Of a stretch of DNA of 64,000 nt, positions 32,927 through 43,283 are shown piece by piece. Origin of the DNA: Halomonas sp. A40-4. Its GTDB lineage: Bacteria > Pseudomonadota > Gammaproteobacteria > Pseudomonadales > Halomonadaceae. The DNA is taken from contig NZ_CP065230.1 in assembly GCF_015767635.1 (NCBI RefSeq), positions 682,001 to 746,000 of the forward strand, read 5' to 3'. Position 1 is the first letter of the stretch; every line of letters starts with the position of its first letter. Both the position numbers and the translations under genes were made by a program. The notes under the pieces were generated by a model. The model had not been told where the DNA came from and ran no database searches. It saw nothing but the letters and a program-made list of their open reading frames with translations.

Positions 32927-33250
32927 TTACCGTTCAAGCTTCTCCAGCTTGCCGCTTTTGCCATCCCACTCCTCGGCATCGGGCAGCGGGTCTTTCTTCT
33001 CGGCAATGTTGGGCCACACTTCTGACAGTTCCGCGTTGATTTCAATAAACTGCTCTTGTCCCTCGGGCAGTTCATCCTCCGAATAGATTGCCTCGGCAGG
33101 GCATTCCGGCTCGCAAAGCGCACAGTCGATACACTCGTCCGGGTGGATCACCAGAAAATTGGGGCCTTCATAAAAGCAGTCGACCGGGCAGACTTCTACA
33201 CAGTCGGTGTATTTACATTGGATGCAGTTCTCGGTAACGACAAACGTCAT
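32927..33250 (-). CDS. fdxA: Ferredoxin FdxA (7Fe-8S type)
   Basis: A 107-residue acidic ferredoxin. The N-terminal half holds the cysteine pattern [18 protein letters not shown] and [17 protein letters not shown], which binds a 3Fe-4S and a 4Fe-4S cluster as in Azotobacter-type FdI. The C-terminal tail (about 45 residues, rich in Glu and Lys) is typical of FdxA. It is a low-potential electron carrier, with partners unknown here. It is encoded convergent to the CsrB/RsmZ-type RNA and downstream of mutS on the same strand, with a 159-bp gap. Confidence 0.94.
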   Translation of the reverse strand: MTFVVTENCIQCKYTDCVEVCPVDCFYEGPNFLVIHPDECIDCALCEPECPAEAIYSEDELPEGQEQFIEINAELSEVWPNIAEKKDPLPDAEEWDGKSGKLEKLER

Positions 33251-33409
33251 CTTGCTATCCCTCTTGCGGGACCAAGGGGACGCCCTTGGTCGTGGTCAAT
33301 CGTGAATGGTTATAAATCAGCCGTTTTTTATAAGCTAAAAAGTATGGGCGACATTCTAGAGGTGCCCTAAGGCCGCGGCAAGCGCCGTGGCGATGTTCTG
33401 TTACGCGAA

Positions 33410-35980
33410 TTAAAGCAGCTCGCGCCATTGATATAGCAGCGACAGAGCCTCTCGTGGCGATAAACCATCCACATCCGCGTTTTCCAGCGCCTCCACCACC
33501 GGATGAGGTGCGCTGGCAAACAAATCATTCTGTTGAGGTGCGGCCGTTTGAGACAGCGGCATTTGACGCTGTTCCTCAACGTCGCGCTGTTCAAGGGTAA
33601 CCAGCTTTTCACGCGCCCGCTGGATGACCTGGCTGGGCACCCCGGCGAGTTGGGCGACCTGCAAGCCGTAACTCTGGCTGGCGGGCCCTGACTCGATACG
33701 GTGCATGAAGACGATATTGTCGCCATGCTCGGTAGCGGTTAAGTGAATATTGGCCACGCCGTCGGCCTGGTCGGGTAGCCCGGTCATTTCAAAGTAGTGG
33801 GTCGCGAATAGCGTCAAGGCGCGGGCACTGGCCAGATGCTCTGCACTTGCCCACGCCAGTGACAGACCATCAAAGGTGCTGGTGCCGCGGCCGATCTCGT
33901 CCATCAGCACCAGGCTGTGCTCGGTGGCATTGTGCAGGATATTGGCGGTCTCGGTCATTTCGACCATGAAGGTCGAGCGTCCGCCCGCCAGGTCATCCGA
34001 AGAGCCGATGCGGGTAAAGATACGGTCGACGGGGCCTATTTCGGCAGCGTCCGCCGGGACAAAGCTGCCGCTGTGGGCCAGCAGTGCAATCAGCGCGGTT
34101 TGCCGCATGTAGGTTGATTTACCCCCCATGTTGGGGCCGGTGATAATCAGCATGTGCTGCTCGGGGGTGAGGGTCACATCGTTGGGCACGAAGGGATGAT
34201 CACTCACCTGCTCGACCACCGGGTGACGACCGGCGTGGATGGTCAGACCGGTGGCCTCCACCAGGGTTGGGCGTACCCAGTTGAGTGCTTCGGCGCGTTC
34301 GGCAAAGGCGCACAGCACATCCAGCTCGGCCAGCGCCTGGGATGTCCGCTGCAGTGCGTTGAGCTCCTCGTTGAGCTCGTTGAGCAGCTGGTCATAAAGC
34401 CACTTTTCCCGGCTTAGCGCGCGGGATTTCGCCGACAGCGCTTTATCTTCGAACTCTTTAAGCTCGGGGATGATAAACCGCTCGGCATTTTTCAGCGTCT
34501 GGCGGCGAATATAGTCGGCCGGGGCCTGCTGGGCCTGGGCCCGGGGCAGTTCGATAAAGTAGCCATGCACGCGGTTATAGCCGACCTTCAGGTTGGCAAG
34601 GCCGGTGCGCTCGCGCTCGCGCTGTTCCAGTTGAACCAGATAGTCACCGGCGTTCTCGGCCAGGCCGCGGTGTTCATCCAGCTCAGCGTCGTACCCCTGG
34701 GCGATGACGCCGCCGTCGCGGATTACCACCGGCGGATTGTCGATCAGCGCCCGCTGGAGCGTGTCGGTTATCTCCGGGTAGGGGCGAATATGCGGGCGCA
34801 GGCTATCCAGCAGGCTGCCGTTTTCGACCTCACCCAACTGCTGCTCCAGCGTGGGCAGCGTGGCCAGGGCATCGCGCAGACGCGCCAGGTCACGTGGACG
34901 GGCGCTATACAGCGCCACCCGGGCAAGAATACGTTCGACGTCACCCACGTCGTTCAGGGTATCGCGGATGGCCAGGTAGTTGGCGTCCAGGCTTAATAGC
35001 GCAACGCCTGCCTGGCGACCCTGAATGACGTCGCGTTGGCGCAGCGGTCGATTCAGCCAGCGCTTCAGCAGGCGCGAGCCCATTGCCGTTGTGCAGGTAT
35101 CCAGAACGCTTGCCAGGGTGTTGTCAGTCCCGCCCCCGAGGTTGATATCGATTTCCAGATTGCGTCGGCTGGCGGCATCGATCACCACCGCGTCGTCACG
35201 GTTCTCGACGCTGATGGCCGTCACGTGGGGCAGGCGTGAGCGCTGGGTGTCCCGCGCGTAGTCGATCAGCACGCCGGCGGCGACCAGCGCTGTGGTCAAG
35301 TGGGCGCAGCCAAAGCCGCGTAAGTCCTGCACCTCGAACTGGTCGCACAAACTGCGCGTCGCACTCTGCAGGTCAAACAGCCACTCCCCCTGGCGGCGCA
35401 GGCCACGGGTCTGCGACCATGCGTCGGGCAGGGTAAGGCTTTCGGGGACCAGCAACTCAGCCGGCGATAACCGCGTCAACTCGGCCAGCATCTCGGCTTC
35501 ACCGTCGACTTCCAGCACGCTAAAGCGGCCGCTGGAAAGCTCAAGCCAGGCCAGCCCCCACTGTTCGTTGCCGGGCGCAACGGCCACCAGTACGTTATCG
35601 CGCCGGGCGTCCAGCAAGGCCTCGTCGTGCAGGGTGCCGGGCGTGACAATACGCACAACCTGGCGATCAACGGGGCCTTTGCTGGTAGCCGGGTCGCCAA
35701 TCTGTTCGCAGATGGCAACGGATTCGCCAGCGGCGACCAGGCGTGCCAGGTAGCCTTCGGCACTATGATAGGGCACGCCCGCCATGGGGATGGGCTTGCC
35801 GCCCGACTGGCCGCGCTGGGTCAGGGTGATATCCAGCAGCGCAGCAGCGCGCTTGGCATCGTCGAAAAACAGCTCGTAAAAGTCCCCCATTCGGTAAAAC
35901 AGCAGTACCTCGGGGTGCTCGCGTTTGATCTTCAAATATTGCGCGATCATTGGCGTGTGCGCGGGGCTGGCCTGTGACAT
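33410..35980 (-). CDS. mutS: DNA mismatch repair protein MutS
   Basis: An 856-residue mismatch-recognition ATPase. The N-terminal mismatch-binding motif is [15 protein letters not shown] (Phe-x-Glu present as FYE). The Walker A motif is [15 protein letters not shown], followed by [12 protein letters not shown] and ATHYFEM. The long frame is open 43 codons upstream, but [11 protein letters not shown] at 35980 has an AGGA site and gives the family length. It is divergent from pncC-recA, the usual gammaproteobacterial arrangement. Confidence 0.96.
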   Translation of the reverse strand: MSQASPAHTPMIAQYLKIKREHPEVLLFYRMGDFYELFFDDAKRAAALLDITLTQRGQSGGKPIPMAGVPYHSAEGYLARLVAAGESVAICEQIGDPATSKGPVDRQVVRIVTPGTLHDEALLDARRDNVLVAVAPGNEQWGLAWLELSSGRFSVLEVDGEAEMLAELTRLSPAELLVPESLTLPDAWSQTRGLRRQGEWLFDLQSATRSLCDQFEVQDLRGFGCAHLTTALVAAGVLIDYARDTQRSRLPHVTAISVENRDDAVVIDAASRRNLEIDINLGGGTDNTLASVLDTCTTAMGSRLLKRWLNRPLRQRDVIQGRQAGVALLSLDANYLAIRDTLNDVGDVERILARVALYSARPRDLARLRDALATLPTLEQQLGEVENGSLLDSLRPHIRPYPEITDTLQRALIDNPPVVIRDGGVIAQGYDAELDEHRGLAENAGDYLVQLEQRERERTGLANLKVGYNRVHGYFIELPRAQAQQAPADYIRRQTLKNAERFIIPELKEFEDKALSAKSRALSREKWLYDQLLNELNEELNALQRTSQALAELDVLCAFAERAEALNWVRPTLVEATGLTIHAGRHPVVEQVSDHPFVPNDVTLTPEQHMLIITGPNMGGKSTYMRQTALIALLAHSGSFVPADAAEIGPVDRIFTRIGSSDDLAGGRSTFMVEMTETANILHNATEHSLVLMDEIGRGTSTFDGLSLAWASAEHLASARALTLFATHYFEMTGLPDQADGVANIHLTATEHGDNIVFMHRIESGPASQSYGLQVAQLAGVPSQVIQRAREKLVTLEQRDVEEQRQMPLSQTAAPQQNDLFASAPHPVVEALENADVDGLSPREALSLLYQWRELL

Positions 35981-36090
35981 GGACGTCCTAATTGAGCGGG
36001 GCGCAAGCGCGTGGAACTTGCTGCCTGTTCTTTGAGCAACTGAAACACAGTATTCTACGCTGAATTGATGACGCACATGAAGGAGCGACG

Positions 36091-36624
36091 ATGTCACCCA
36101 GTGTCTCAAGCTTGATGAATCTGGATTTATCCCTGCTAGCCCAACGCCTGGGGCGCCTGTGCCAGCAGGCGCAACTGGAAGTGACCGCGGCCGAGTCGTG
36201 TACCGGCGGCGGCATTGCCAGCGCGATCACCTCGGTGGCGGGCAGTTCGGCGTACTTCACCACCGGCTACGTCACCTACGCCAATGCGGCCAAGACGCGT
36301 CTTCTGGGCGTGCCGGAAGCCACGCTGGACACCCATGGCGCGGTCAGCGACGTCGTGGTCAAGGCCATGGTGGCGGGCGCCTGCCGGGAAAGCGGTGCCG
36401 GGCTTGCGGTGGCCGTCAGCGGCGTCGCGGGTCCTGACGGCGGTAGCGAAGACAAGCCCGTGGGGACTGTCTGGCTGGCGTGGGGCAATGCGGACCAGCA
36501 GCAAGCCGAGCGGTTTGTTTTTCCCGGTGACCGTCAGGCCGTTCGTGAGCAGGCCGTGCGCCAGGCACTGGCAGGGCTGATAGTGCGGCTGGCGGAAAAA
36601 GTGGGTGACGGCAGCGAGAAATAA
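36091..36624 (+). CDS. pncC: Nicotinamide-nucleotide amidohydrolase (CinA C-terminal family)
   Basis: A 177-residue protein consisting only of the CinA C-terminal domain, as in the short gammaproteobacterial PncC. Motifs are [30 protein letters not shown], and [21 protein letters not shown]. It deamidates nicotinamide mononucleotide to nicotinate mononucleotide for NAD recycling. It lies just upstream of recA, with a 90-bp gap carrying the recA LexA box. Confidence 0.92.
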   Translation: MSPSVSSLMNLDLSLLAQRLGRLCQQAQLEVTAAESCTGGGIASAITSVAGSSAYFTTGYVTYANAAKTRLLGVPEATLDTHGAVSDVVVKAMVAGACRESGAGLAVAVSGVAGPDGGSEDKPVGTVWLAWGNADQQQAERFVFPGDRQAVREQAVRQALAGLIVRLAEKVGDGSEK

Positions 36625-36677
36625 TCGCGCGAAACACTAGCTGAGGATTTGTTTAGCGGCTAATCTTTGGCATACTA

Positions 36678-36693
36678 CTGGCTAATTATACAG
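36678..36693. promoter_or_regulatory. LexA (SOS) box of recA
   Basis: CTGGCTAATTATACAG matches CTGT-N8-ACAG with one mismatch. It lies 22 bp before the recA start codon, overlapping the expected promoter. Confidence 0.8.
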
Positions 36694-36714
36694 CTTATGA
36701 TGAGGATTGACTGA

Positions 36715-37782
36715 ATGGCTCAGGATGATAATCGCACCAAGGCGCTCAACGCTGCGCTCAGCCAGATTGATCGCCAGTTTGGCAAAGGCACGGTCATGCG
36801 GCTGGGCGACGCTCCCCGCGTTGTCATGCCGTCGGTGTCCACCGGCTCGCTGGGTCTGGATATCGCCCTTGGTATCGGTGGCCTGCCGTATGGCCGGGTG
36901 GCTGAAATTTTCGGCCCGGAGTCCTCGGGTAAGACGACCCTGACCCTGTCGGTGATTGCGCAAGCCCAGAAACAGGGCAAGGTCTGCGCATTCGTGGATG
37001 CCGAGCATGCGCTGGACCCCAGCTATGCTGAAAAACTGGGTGTTAATCTGGACGACCTGCTGGTGTCTCAGCCGGATACCGGCGAACAGGCGCTGGAAAT
37101 CACCGATATGCTGGTGCGTTCCGGCGGTGTCGATGTGATCATTATCGACTCGGTGGCGGCGTTGACCCCACGTGCTGAAATTGAAGGCGAAATGGGCGAT
37201 GCCCACGTTGGCCTGCAGGCACGCCTGATGTCGCAGGCGCTGCGCAAGATCAGCGGCAACATCAAGAATGCCAACTGCCTAGTGGTGTTCATCAACCAGA
37301 TCCGCATGAAGATCGGCGTGATGTTCGGCAGTCCCGAAACGACCACTGGCGGTAACGCACTGAAGTTTTACTCAAGCGTGCGGCTGGACATCCGGCGCAC
37401 GGGGTCGGTGAAAGTTGGCGACGAGGTCACCGGTAACGAAACCCGCGTTAAAGTGGTCAAGAACAAGGTGGCGCCGCCGTTCCGTCAGGCCGAATTCCAG
37501 ATTCTCTACGGCAAAGGCATATACCACGCCGGCGAAGTCGTCGATCTGGGCGTGCAGCAGAACCTGGTAGACAAAGCCGGTGCCTGGTACAGCTACAAGG
37601 GTAAAAAGATCGGTCAGGGCAAGGCCAATGCGGCCCAGTACCTGGAAGAGCACCCTGACGTCATGGAAGAGATCGAAAGCCAGATTCGCGCCCAGCTGCT
37701 TGCCCAGCCCGAGCCGAAGAAAGAAGAGGCTGCCAAGAAGGAAGAAGCGGCTGACGCGAACGCCGAAGACGATCTGCTCTAA
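36715..37782 (+). CDS. recA: Recombinase RecA
   Basis: A 355-residue recombinase and SOS co-protease. Walker A is GPESSGKTT (about residues 66-74), Walker B is [14 protein letters not shown], and the L2-type segment is [21 protein letters not shown]. The C-terminal tail is highly acidic and lysine/alanine-rich ([20 protein letters not shown]), typical of RecA autoregulation. It is followed 15 bp later by recX. Confidence 0.98.
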   Translation: MAQDDNRTKALNAALSQIDRQFGKGTVMRLGDAPRVVMPSVSTGSLGLDIALGIGGLPYGRVAEIFGPESSGKTTLTLSVIAQAQKQGKVCAFVDAEHALDPSYAEKLGVNLDDLLVSQPDTGEQALEITDMLVRSGGVDVIIIDSVAALTPRAEIEGEMGDAHVGLQARLMSQALRKISGNIKNANCLVVFINQIRMKIGVMFGSPETTTGGNALKFYSSVRLDIRRTGSVKVGDEVTGNETRVKVVKNKVAPPFRQAEFQILYGKGIYHAGEVVDLGVQQNLVDKAGAWYSYKGKKIGQGKANAAQYLEEHPDVMEEIESQIRAQLLAQPEPKKEEAAKKEEAADANAEDDLL

Positions 37783-37797
37783 GCCGCGGGCGTCAGC

Positions 37798-38259
37798 ATG
37801 TTCCCATCGTCCCACGAAGCCACCCCCCGCGAGGTGGCTATCCAATTGCTGGCGAGGCGCGAATACTCGCGTACCGAGCTGGCGCGAAAGCTGGAACAGA
37901 AGACGTTTGCTGCTGAGGATATCGACGCCTGCCTGGACGCCCTGATCGAGCAGGGCCTGCAGTCGGATGAGCGATTTGCCGAAAGCTTCATTCGGTCGCG
38001 AGTGAATCGAGGGCAGGGCGTTATTCGCATCAAAGGCGAGTTGCGCCAGCGTGGTGTCGACCAGGAAATTGCCACGGCAGCGTTTGCGAACGTCGAGGAA
38101 CGCGAAGCCGTCGACTGGTTTGAACTGGCCCGGGACACCCTGGCGCGGCGCTTCTCATCGCCTGGCGCTACCCCTAAAGAACGGGCTAAACGCGAACGTT
38201 TTCTGGCGATGCGGGGGTTTGATTTTGACCAGATTCGCTACGCATTAGACTGCTTGTAG
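37798..38259 (+). CDS. recX: Regulatory protein RecX
   Basis: A 153-residue helical-repeat protein that modulates RecA filaments. Visible family segments are AIQLLARREYSRTELARKL, CLDALIEQGLQSDERFAESF and RVNRGQGVIRIKGELRQRGV, ending in KERAKRERFLAMRGFDFDQI. It is co-transcribed with recA. The 157 bp to alaS contain a degenerate REP-like stretch (38264-38275) and an alaS promoter. Confidence 0.94.
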   Translation: MFPSSHEATPREVAIQLLARREYSRTELARKLEQKTFAAEDIDACLDALIEQGLQSDERFAESFIRSRVNRGQGVIRIKGELRQRGVDQEIATAAFANVEEREAVDWFELARDTLARRFSSPGATPKERAKRERFLAMRGFDFDQIRYALDCL

Positions 38260-38337
38260 ACTGCTTTGCCGGGCGATTTAGCCTCCTTTCTGATAGCTCT
38301 GCCACTAACTGCGGCTTTAGTCGTTTGACAACTGCGC

Positions 38338-38343
38338 TATAAT
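38338..38343 (+). promoter_or_regulatory. Consensus -10 box of alaS
   Basis: A perfect TATAAT at 38338-38343 with a weak -35. A TTGACA at 38325 is only 7 bp away and cannot be the -35 partner. Confidence 0.4.
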
Positions 38344-38416
38344 GGCGCTTTTGCGACCCCAGCGGGTAGCGGCGACAGCGCCCTGGGGCATCACGCTTTA
38401 TTGTTACGGATACCCT

Positions 38417-41026
38417 ATGAAGAGCGCAGAGATCAGACAGGCCTTTCTATCCTTCTTCGAAGAACACGGGCACACCATCGTACCCACGAGTTCGCTGGTG
38501 CCGGGCAACGACCCGACGCTATTGTTTACCAATGCCGGCATGGTGCCGTTCAAGGACGTTTTTCTGGGTCGAGACCCGCGCCCCTACGTGCGTGCCACCT
38601 CGGCGCAGCGTTGTGTTCGTGCGGGTGGCAAGCACAACGACCTGGATAACGTCGGCTATACCGCGCGCCACCACACCTTCTTTGAAATGCTGGGCAACTT
38701 CAGCTTTGGTGACTACTTCAAGCGTGATGCCATTCGTTTCGCCTGGACCTTTCTTACCGAGACCCTGGGGTTGCCCAAGGACAAGCTGTGGGTAACGGTA
38801 CATATCAGCGACGACGAAGCCGAACGCATCTGGAAAGATGAGATCGGTATCGATCCTGAACGTTTTTCCAAGCTCGATGAAGATAACTTCTGGCAGATGG
38901 GCGATACCGGCCCCTGTGGCCCCAGTTCCGAAATTTTCTTTGACCACGGTCCCGAGGTCTGGGGTGGCCCGCCGGGAAGCCCGGAAGAGGATGGCGACCG
39001 CTACATCGAAATCTGGAACCTGGTGTTCATGCAGTTCGATCGCGACGCCGAAGGAACGCTTAACCCACTGCCCAAGCCGTCCATCGATACCGGCATGGGG
39101 TTGGAGCGTGTCGCGGCCGTCATGCAGGGCGTACACTCCAACTATGAAATCGACCTGTTCCAGAACCTGCTCCAGGCCGCTGCAAGCGCCACTGGCTACG
39201 CGGATACCACCGCGCCTTCCTTGCGGGTGATAGCCGATCACATCCGTTCCTGCGCGTTCTTGATTGCCGATGACGTACTGCCGTCCAATGAGGGGCGTGG
39301 CTATGTACTGCGCCGGATCATTCGTCGAGCGATTCGCCATGGCCACAAACTGGGGGCGACAGAGCCGTTCTTCCACAAGCTGGTGGACGCACTCGATACG
39401 GAAATGGGCGATGCCTATCCCGAGCTGCGCGACGCACGCGATCAGATCACCCGTGTCCTGCTCAAGGAAGAAGAGCAGTTTGCCCGGACACTGGACCACG
39501 GCATGGGGCTTTTAAGCGCGGCACTCGATAACCTGCAGGGCGACGTATTGCCGGGCGAGACGGTGTTCAAACTCTATGATACGTACGGGTTCCCCTACGA
39601 TTTGACCGCCGATGTGTGCCGCGAGCGCGAAGTCACGCTGGATGAAGAGGGCTTCCACCGTGAACTGGAAGCCCAGCGCGAGCGTGCCCGCGCGGCCAGC
39701 CAGTTTGGCGCCGACTACAGCGCTTCCATCGAACTGGACGGCGAAACCACCTTTACCGGCTACGACCGGCTGGAAGACCAGTCCAGCGTGACCGCTCTGG
39801 TGGATACTGAAGGCAATGAATTGGCAGCTCTGCAAGCGGGGCAGAGGGGCGTAGTCGTCCTTGATCGCACGCCCTTTTACGGTGAATCGGGCGGTCAGGT
39901 CGGCGATACCGGTTACCTGCATGTCGACGGTGGGCGCTTCCAGGTCACCGACACCCAGAAACAAAGTGGCCACCATCTTCACCAGGGGATCATGGTCGAG
40001 GGCACGATGAGTGTCGGGGCCAAGGTGCGCGGCGAGGTGGATGCGAGCCTGCGTAAGGCCACTGTTCGCAACCACTCGGCGACTCACCTGCTGCATCAGG
40101 CGCTACGCATGGTGCTGGGCGACCATGTGCAGCAAAAGGGCTCATTGGTTAATGCCGAGCGCCTGCGTTTTGACTTTAGCCACTTCGAGCCCATGACCGC
40201 CGAGCAGCTGGCCGAAGTGGAGCGGCTGGTCAACGAACAGATTCTCGCCAACGCGCCGACCAAAATCGAGCAAATGAGCCTGGATCAGGCCAAGGCCAAA
40301 GGGGCTGCGGCGTTGTTTGAAGCCAAGTACGCCGACAACGTCCGCGTGCTGACCATCGGTGAAGATGACTTCTCGATTGAACTGTGCGGTGGTACCCACG
40401 TGGCGCGCAGCGGCGACATCGGTTGTTGCCATCTGGTCAGCGAAGCAGGCATTGCCTCGGGCGTGCGCCGCATTGAAGCGATTACCGGCGAAAATGCCCT
40501 GGCATATTTCCGCGAACAGGAGGCCCGTGTCCAGCGGCTTGGGGAGCGGCTGAAGACCAAGCCTGAGCAGGTTGAAGCGCGCGTCGAAGGGCTGGTCGAA
40601 CGCAATCGCAGTCTGGAAAAAGAACTTGAGCAACTCAAGGCCAAGCTTGCCAGCGCCGCCGGTAGTGACATGCTCAGCCAGGCGCAGGACGTTAACGGCG
40701 TTAAACTGCTGGCGACCCAGCTGGACGGCGTATCAGGTAAAGAGCTGCGCGGCGTACTCGACCAGCTGAAGAACAAGCTGGGCTCGGGGGTGATCATTCT
40801 TGGCGTTGCCGATACAGACACTGGCAAGGTCAGCCTGATTGCTGGGGTCACCAAAGACCTCACCGACCGGGTCAAAGCGGGCGAACTGGTTAACCACGTG
40901 GCCTCACAGGTCGGGGGCAAAGGTGGTGGGCGCCCTGACATGGCCCAGGCCGGGGGTAGCCAGCCCGATGCCCTCCCCGGTGCGTTGAACAGCGTACCGG
41001 CATGGTTGGAAAACACGCTTAGCTAA
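38417..41026 (+). CDS. alaS: Alanyl-tRNA synthetase
   Basis: An 869-residue class II synthetase. The N-terminal catalytic domain begins [19 protein letters not shown] and contains [20 protein letters not shown]. The editing domain has the zinc-binding [12 protein letters not shown] and [13 protein letters not shown] motifs. A coiled coil precedes the C-terminal DHHA1 domain ([15 protein letters not shown]). The start MKSAEIR is chosen over an upstream in-frame ATG because it matches the family and leaves a normal leader. Confidence 0.97.
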   Translation: MKSAEIRQAFLSFFEEHGHTIVPTSSLVPGNDPTLLFTNAGMVPFKDVFLGRDPRPYVRATSAQRCVRAGGKHNDLDNVGYTARHHTFFEMLGNFSFGDYFKRDAIRFAWTFLTETLGLPKDKLWVTVHISDDEAERIWKDEIGIDPERFSKLDEDNFWQMGDTGPCGPSSEIFFDHGPEVWGGPPGSPEEDGDRYIEIWNLVFMQFDRDAEGTLNPLPKPSIDTGMGLERVAAVMQGVHSNYEIDLFQNLLQAAASATGYADTTAPSLRVIADHIRSCAFLIADDVLPSNEGRGYVLRRIIRRAIRHGHKLGATEPFFHKLVDALDTEMGDAYPELRDARDQITRVLLKEEEQFARTLDHGMGLLSAALDNLQGDVLPGETVFKLYDTYGFPYDLTADVCREREVTLDEEGFHRELEAQRERARAASQFGADYSASIELDGETTFTGYDRLEDQSSVTALVDTEGNELAALQAGQRGVVVLDRTPFYGESGGQVGDTGYLHVDGGRFQVTDTQKQSGHHLHQGIMVEGTMSVGAKVRGEVDASLRKATVRNHSATHLLHQALRMVLGDHVQQKGSLVNAERLRFDFSHFEPMTAEQLAEVERLVNEQILANAPTKIEQMSLDQAKAKGAAALFEAKYADNVRVLTIGEDDFSIELCGGTHVARSGDIGCCHLVSEAGIASGVRRIEAITGENALAYFREQEARVQRLGERLKTKPEQVEARVEGLVERNRSLEKELEQLKAKLASAAGSDMLSQAQDVNGVKLLATQLDGVSGKELRGVLDQLKNKLGSGVIILGVADTDTGKVSLIAGVTKDLTDRVKAGELVNHVASQVGGKGGGRPDMAQAGGSQPDALPGALNSVPAWLENTLS

Positions 41027-41099
41027 ACAGACAGGCCGGTGGCATTATTTGCTATCGGCTTTTTTCTTCATACATGTCCAAACCACAGGAAAACGGCAT

Positions 41100-42350
41100 A
41101 TGGCATTATACGTACAGAAGTTCGGCGGCACCTCGGTGGGCTCTGTCGACCGTATCAAGGCCGTGGCGGAAAAGGTCAAAGGTTTCCGCGACCAGGGCCA
41201 TCAGGTAGTCGTCGTCGTCTCTGCGATGAGCGGGGAGACCAATCGCCTGACCGATATGGCCCAAGCGCTAAACAGCGATCCCGCCCCGCGCGAGATGGAC
41301 ATGCTGTTGTCGACCGGTGAGCAGGTGACGATTTCCCTGTTGGCGATGGCGCTGCAGCAGGCAGGTGTGGCGGCAACGTCGCATACCGGTGCCCAGGTGG
41401 GTATCCATACCGACAGTGCCTATACCAAGGCGCGCATCCAGCGCATCGAAACCGAAGACCTGAGAGCCGACCTCGACGCCGGTCAGGTTGTCGTGGTGGC
41501 GGGCTTCCAGGGTGTCGATGAAGACGGCAACATCACCACGCTGGGTCGTGGCGGTTCAGATACCACCGGTGTGGCCTTGGCGGCAGCACTGGGCGCCGAT
41601 GAGTGCCAGATCTACACCGACGTCGACGGCGTGTACACCACCGACCCCCGTGTCTGTTCCAAGGCGCAGCGTCTGGAAAATATTACCGTCGAAGAAATGC
41701 TCGAGCTATCAAGCCTGGGCTCAAAAATACTGCAAATTCGCGCGGTCGAATTTGCTGGCAAATACAACGTTCCCCTGCGGGTGCTGTCGAGCTTTGAAGA
41801 TGGCCCCGGTACCCTAATTGTTGCTGAAGCAGACAAAGACGAGGATTCCATGGAAGAACCGCTGATCTCCGGTATCGCCTTTACCAAAAACGAAGCCAAA
41901 CTGACCCTTCTCAACACGCCTGATGTGCCGGGTGTAGCCTCACGTATTCTGGGCCCGATTGCCGACGCCAATATTGAAGTCGACATGATCGTTCAAAACG
42001 TGGCCCCGGCAGGCGATTACACCGACTTCACGTTTACTGTGGCCAAGGGTGATTACAAGGCCACCAAGAAGCTGCTTGAAGAGACGGTGATTCCAGGCCT
42101 GGGCGGCGGTGAATTGCGTGGTGACGACAACATCGCGAAAGTATCGCTGGTGGGTGTCGGTATGCGTTCTCACGCGGGCGTGGCATCGAAAATGTTTCGC
42201 GTGCTGGCTGACGAAAACGTTAATATCCGTATGGTGTCGACCTCCGAGATTAAAATTTCGGTAGTGATTGACGAGAAACATATGGAGCTGGCCGTGAATG
42301 CCTTGCACAAGGCATTCGGCCTGGATAAGTCAGATATCGAATCTGAATAA
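41100..42350 (+). CDS. lysC: Aspartate kinase
   Basis: A 416-residue enzyme that phosphorylates aspartate, the entry step to lysine, threonine, methionine and ectoine synthesis. The kinase domain begins ALYVQKFGGTSVGSVDRI and includes VVVVSAMSGETN and TLGRGGSDTTGVALAA. Two ACT domains occupy about residues 260-416, binding feedback inhibitors. The start at 41100 has a CACAGGAAA site. An in-frame ATG at 41850 (MEEPLISGIAFTKNEAKL) may also give a separate regulatory subunit. Ectoine demand in halophiles makes this a key control point (inference). The order alaS-lysC-csrA is conserved. Confidence 0.96.
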   Translation: MALYVQKFGGTSVGSVDRIKAVAEKVKGFRDQGHQVVVVVSAMSGETNRLTDMAQALNSDPAPREMDMLLSTGEQVTISLLAMALQQAGVAATSHTGAQVGIHTDSAYTKARIQRIETEDLRADLDAGQVVVVAGFQGVDEDGNITTLGRGGSDTTGVALAAALGADECQIYTDVDGVYTTDPRVCSKAQRLENITVEEMLELSSLGSKILQIRAVEFAGKYNVPLRVLSSFEDGPGTLIVAEADKDEDSMEEPLISGIAFTKNEAKLTLLNTPDVPGVASRILGPIADANIEVDMIVQNVAPAGDYTDFTFTVAKGDYKATKKLLEETVIPGLGGGELRGDDNIAKVSLVGVGMRSHAGVASKMFRVLADENVNIRMVSTSEIKISVVIDEKHMELAVNALHKAFGLDKSDIESE

Positions 42351-42454
42351 CATTAACGCCTTATACCTTCTACGCTGAAGGGTACTTGCTGCCGTGTGGT
42401 GGTGAGCTTTCTTTCAACGGGAGGTTAAGGTGTCATGGAGCCGGTGCCTTTGGT

Positions 42455-42496
42455 GGCAGGGGGTACCATGCCGCATAATGGCATGGTACCGCTGCC
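42455..42496 (+). promoter_or_regulatory. Strong hairpin in the csrA leader
   Basis: An 11-bp perfect stem GGTACCATGCC (42462-42472) with GGCATGGTACC (42480-42490) and loop GCATAAT, extended by GGCAG/CTGCC pairs (42455-42459 with 42492-42496). No T-run follows, so it is not a terminator. It lies 46 bp before the csrA ATG, in or next to the leader. Confidence 0.55.
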
Positions 42497-42542
42497 GGCG
42501 GACACATCCCGTTGTATATAACGTCTGAGAAGGAGATCAGCC

Positions 42543-42731
42543 ATGCTCATCCTAACCCGCCGTGTCGGCGAAACCCTGATGATCGGGGATGAAATCACCG
42601 TCACCGTACTAGGTGTGAAGGGTAACCAGGTTCGTATCGGCGTCAATGCGCCTAAAGACGTGGCGGTTCATCGTGAAGAGATATACCAGCGTATTCAGCG
42701 CGAACGAAGCGGTGAAAGTGAAGCCGAATAA
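42543..42731 (+). CDS. csrA: Carbon storage regulator CsrA (RsmA)
   Basis: A 62-residue RNA-binding dimer that represses or stabilises mRNAs by binding GGA motifs. The protein begins [18 protein letters not shown] and includes the RNA-contacting [19 protein letters not shown] with the key Arg-44-type residue. An AAGGAGAT ribosome site precedes the ATG; its GGA, together with GGA-like sites in the leader, could allow autoregulation. The likely antagonist RNA is at 32673-32845 in this window. Confidence 0.97.
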   Translation: MLILTRRVGETLMIGDEITVTVLGVKGNQVRIGVNAPKDVAVHREEIYQRIQRERSGESEAE

Positions 42732-42806
42732 GCGCTGTTTGATGGTGCGATAGTGCCGCGTTTTACGCGTAAGGTAAGGCCGGCGCGAAAAAAATCCGAG
42801 CAGGGC

Positions 42807-42835
42807 TGGACAACTTCCTGCCAAATCGGTAATAT
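42807..42835 (+). promoter_or_regulatory. Predicted promoter of the tRNA-Ser/tRNA-Arg cluster
   Basis: TGGACA (42807-42812), a 17-bp spacer and TAATAT (42830-42835), followed by a GC-rich discriminator typical of stable-RNA promoters under stringent control. The start falls about 10 bp before the tRNA. Confidence 0.7.
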
Positions 42836-42852
42836 TCGCGCCGTGCCGTTAA

Positions 42853-42945
42853 GGAGAGGTGGCCGAGTGGCTGAAGGCGCTCCCCTGCTAAGGGAGTATA
42901 GGGTTTATAGCCCTATCGAGGGTTCGAATCCCTCTCTCTCCGCCA
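42853..42945 (+). tRNA. tRNA-Ser (anticodon GCT)
   Basis: A 93-nt class II tRNA with encoded CCA. The acceptor GGAGAGG pairs with TCTCTCC. The anticodon loop in TCCCCTGCTAAGGGA gives GCT. A long variable arm (TATAGGGTTTATAGCCCTA) and GGTTCGAATCC T-arm are present. Confidence 0.96.
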
Positions 42946-42962
42946 GCCGCACACCAAGGTAA

Positions 42963-43039
42963 GCGCCCGTAGCTCAGCTGGATAGAGTATCTGACTACGA
43001 ATCAGAGGGTCGGAGGTTCGAATCCTCCCGGGCGCGCCA
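42963..43039 (+). tRNA. tRNA-Arg (anticodon ACG), copy 1
   Basis: A 77-nt tRNA with encoded CCA. GCGCCCG pairs with CGGGCGC, the anticodon loop CTACGAA gives ACG (read as ICG after A34 deamination), and the T-arm is GAGGTTCGAATCCTC. Confidence 0.96.
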
Positions 43040-43089
43040 CCTTTTTAGATGTTGTTTTACCTATATAGCAAACGTGGAATAGCATCCAC

Positions 43090-43166
43090 GCGCCCGTAGC
43101 TCAGCTGGATAGAGTATCTGACTACGAATCAGAGGGTCGGAGGTTCGAATCCTCCCGGGCGCGCCA
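43090..43166 (+). tRNA. tRNA-Arg (anticodon ACG), copy 2
   Basis: Identical over all 77 nt to the copy at 42963-43039, 50 bp downstream. Recent duplication or gene conversion keeps the two the same. Confidence 0.96.
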
Positions 43167-43172
43167 GATTCC

Positions 43173-43203
43173 AAACCCGTCCTTTTCAAGGGCGGGTTTT
43201 CTG
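43173..43203 (+). terminator. Terminator of the tRNA cluster
   Basis: Stem AAACCCGTCCTT/AAGGGCGGGTTT (one G-T pair), loop TTC, followed by TTTTCTG shortly after the second tRNA-Arg. Confidence 0.8.
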
Positions 43204-43251
43204 CTTTCTAGACAGGCTCAAGTGCCACGCGCTTGAGTCTCGTGCTCGTTT

Positions 43252-43283
43252 AGCGCCCCACTTCACGGTAGGGCGCTTTTTTT
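43252..43283 (+). terminator. Second rightward terminator before dusC
   Basis: Stem AGCGCCC (43252-43258) with GGGCGCT (43271-43277) and a run of Ts from 43277. It protects the convergent dusC gene from tRNA read-through. Confidence 0.65.

Noticed and set aside
32783..33025. 80-codon frame overlapping the GGA-rich RNA and the fdxA 3' end
   Set aside because: It runs through two terminator hairpins and into fdxA on the opposite strand; the RNA interpretation explains the region better.
38325..38343. TTGACA and TATAAT before alaS as a matched promoter pair
   Set aside because: Only 7 bp separate them; the -10 may be real but the TTGACA cannot be its -35.
42455..42496. csrA leader hairpin as an intrinsic terminator of lysC
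   Set aside because: No T-run follows the stem, so it does not fit a Rho-independent terminator.
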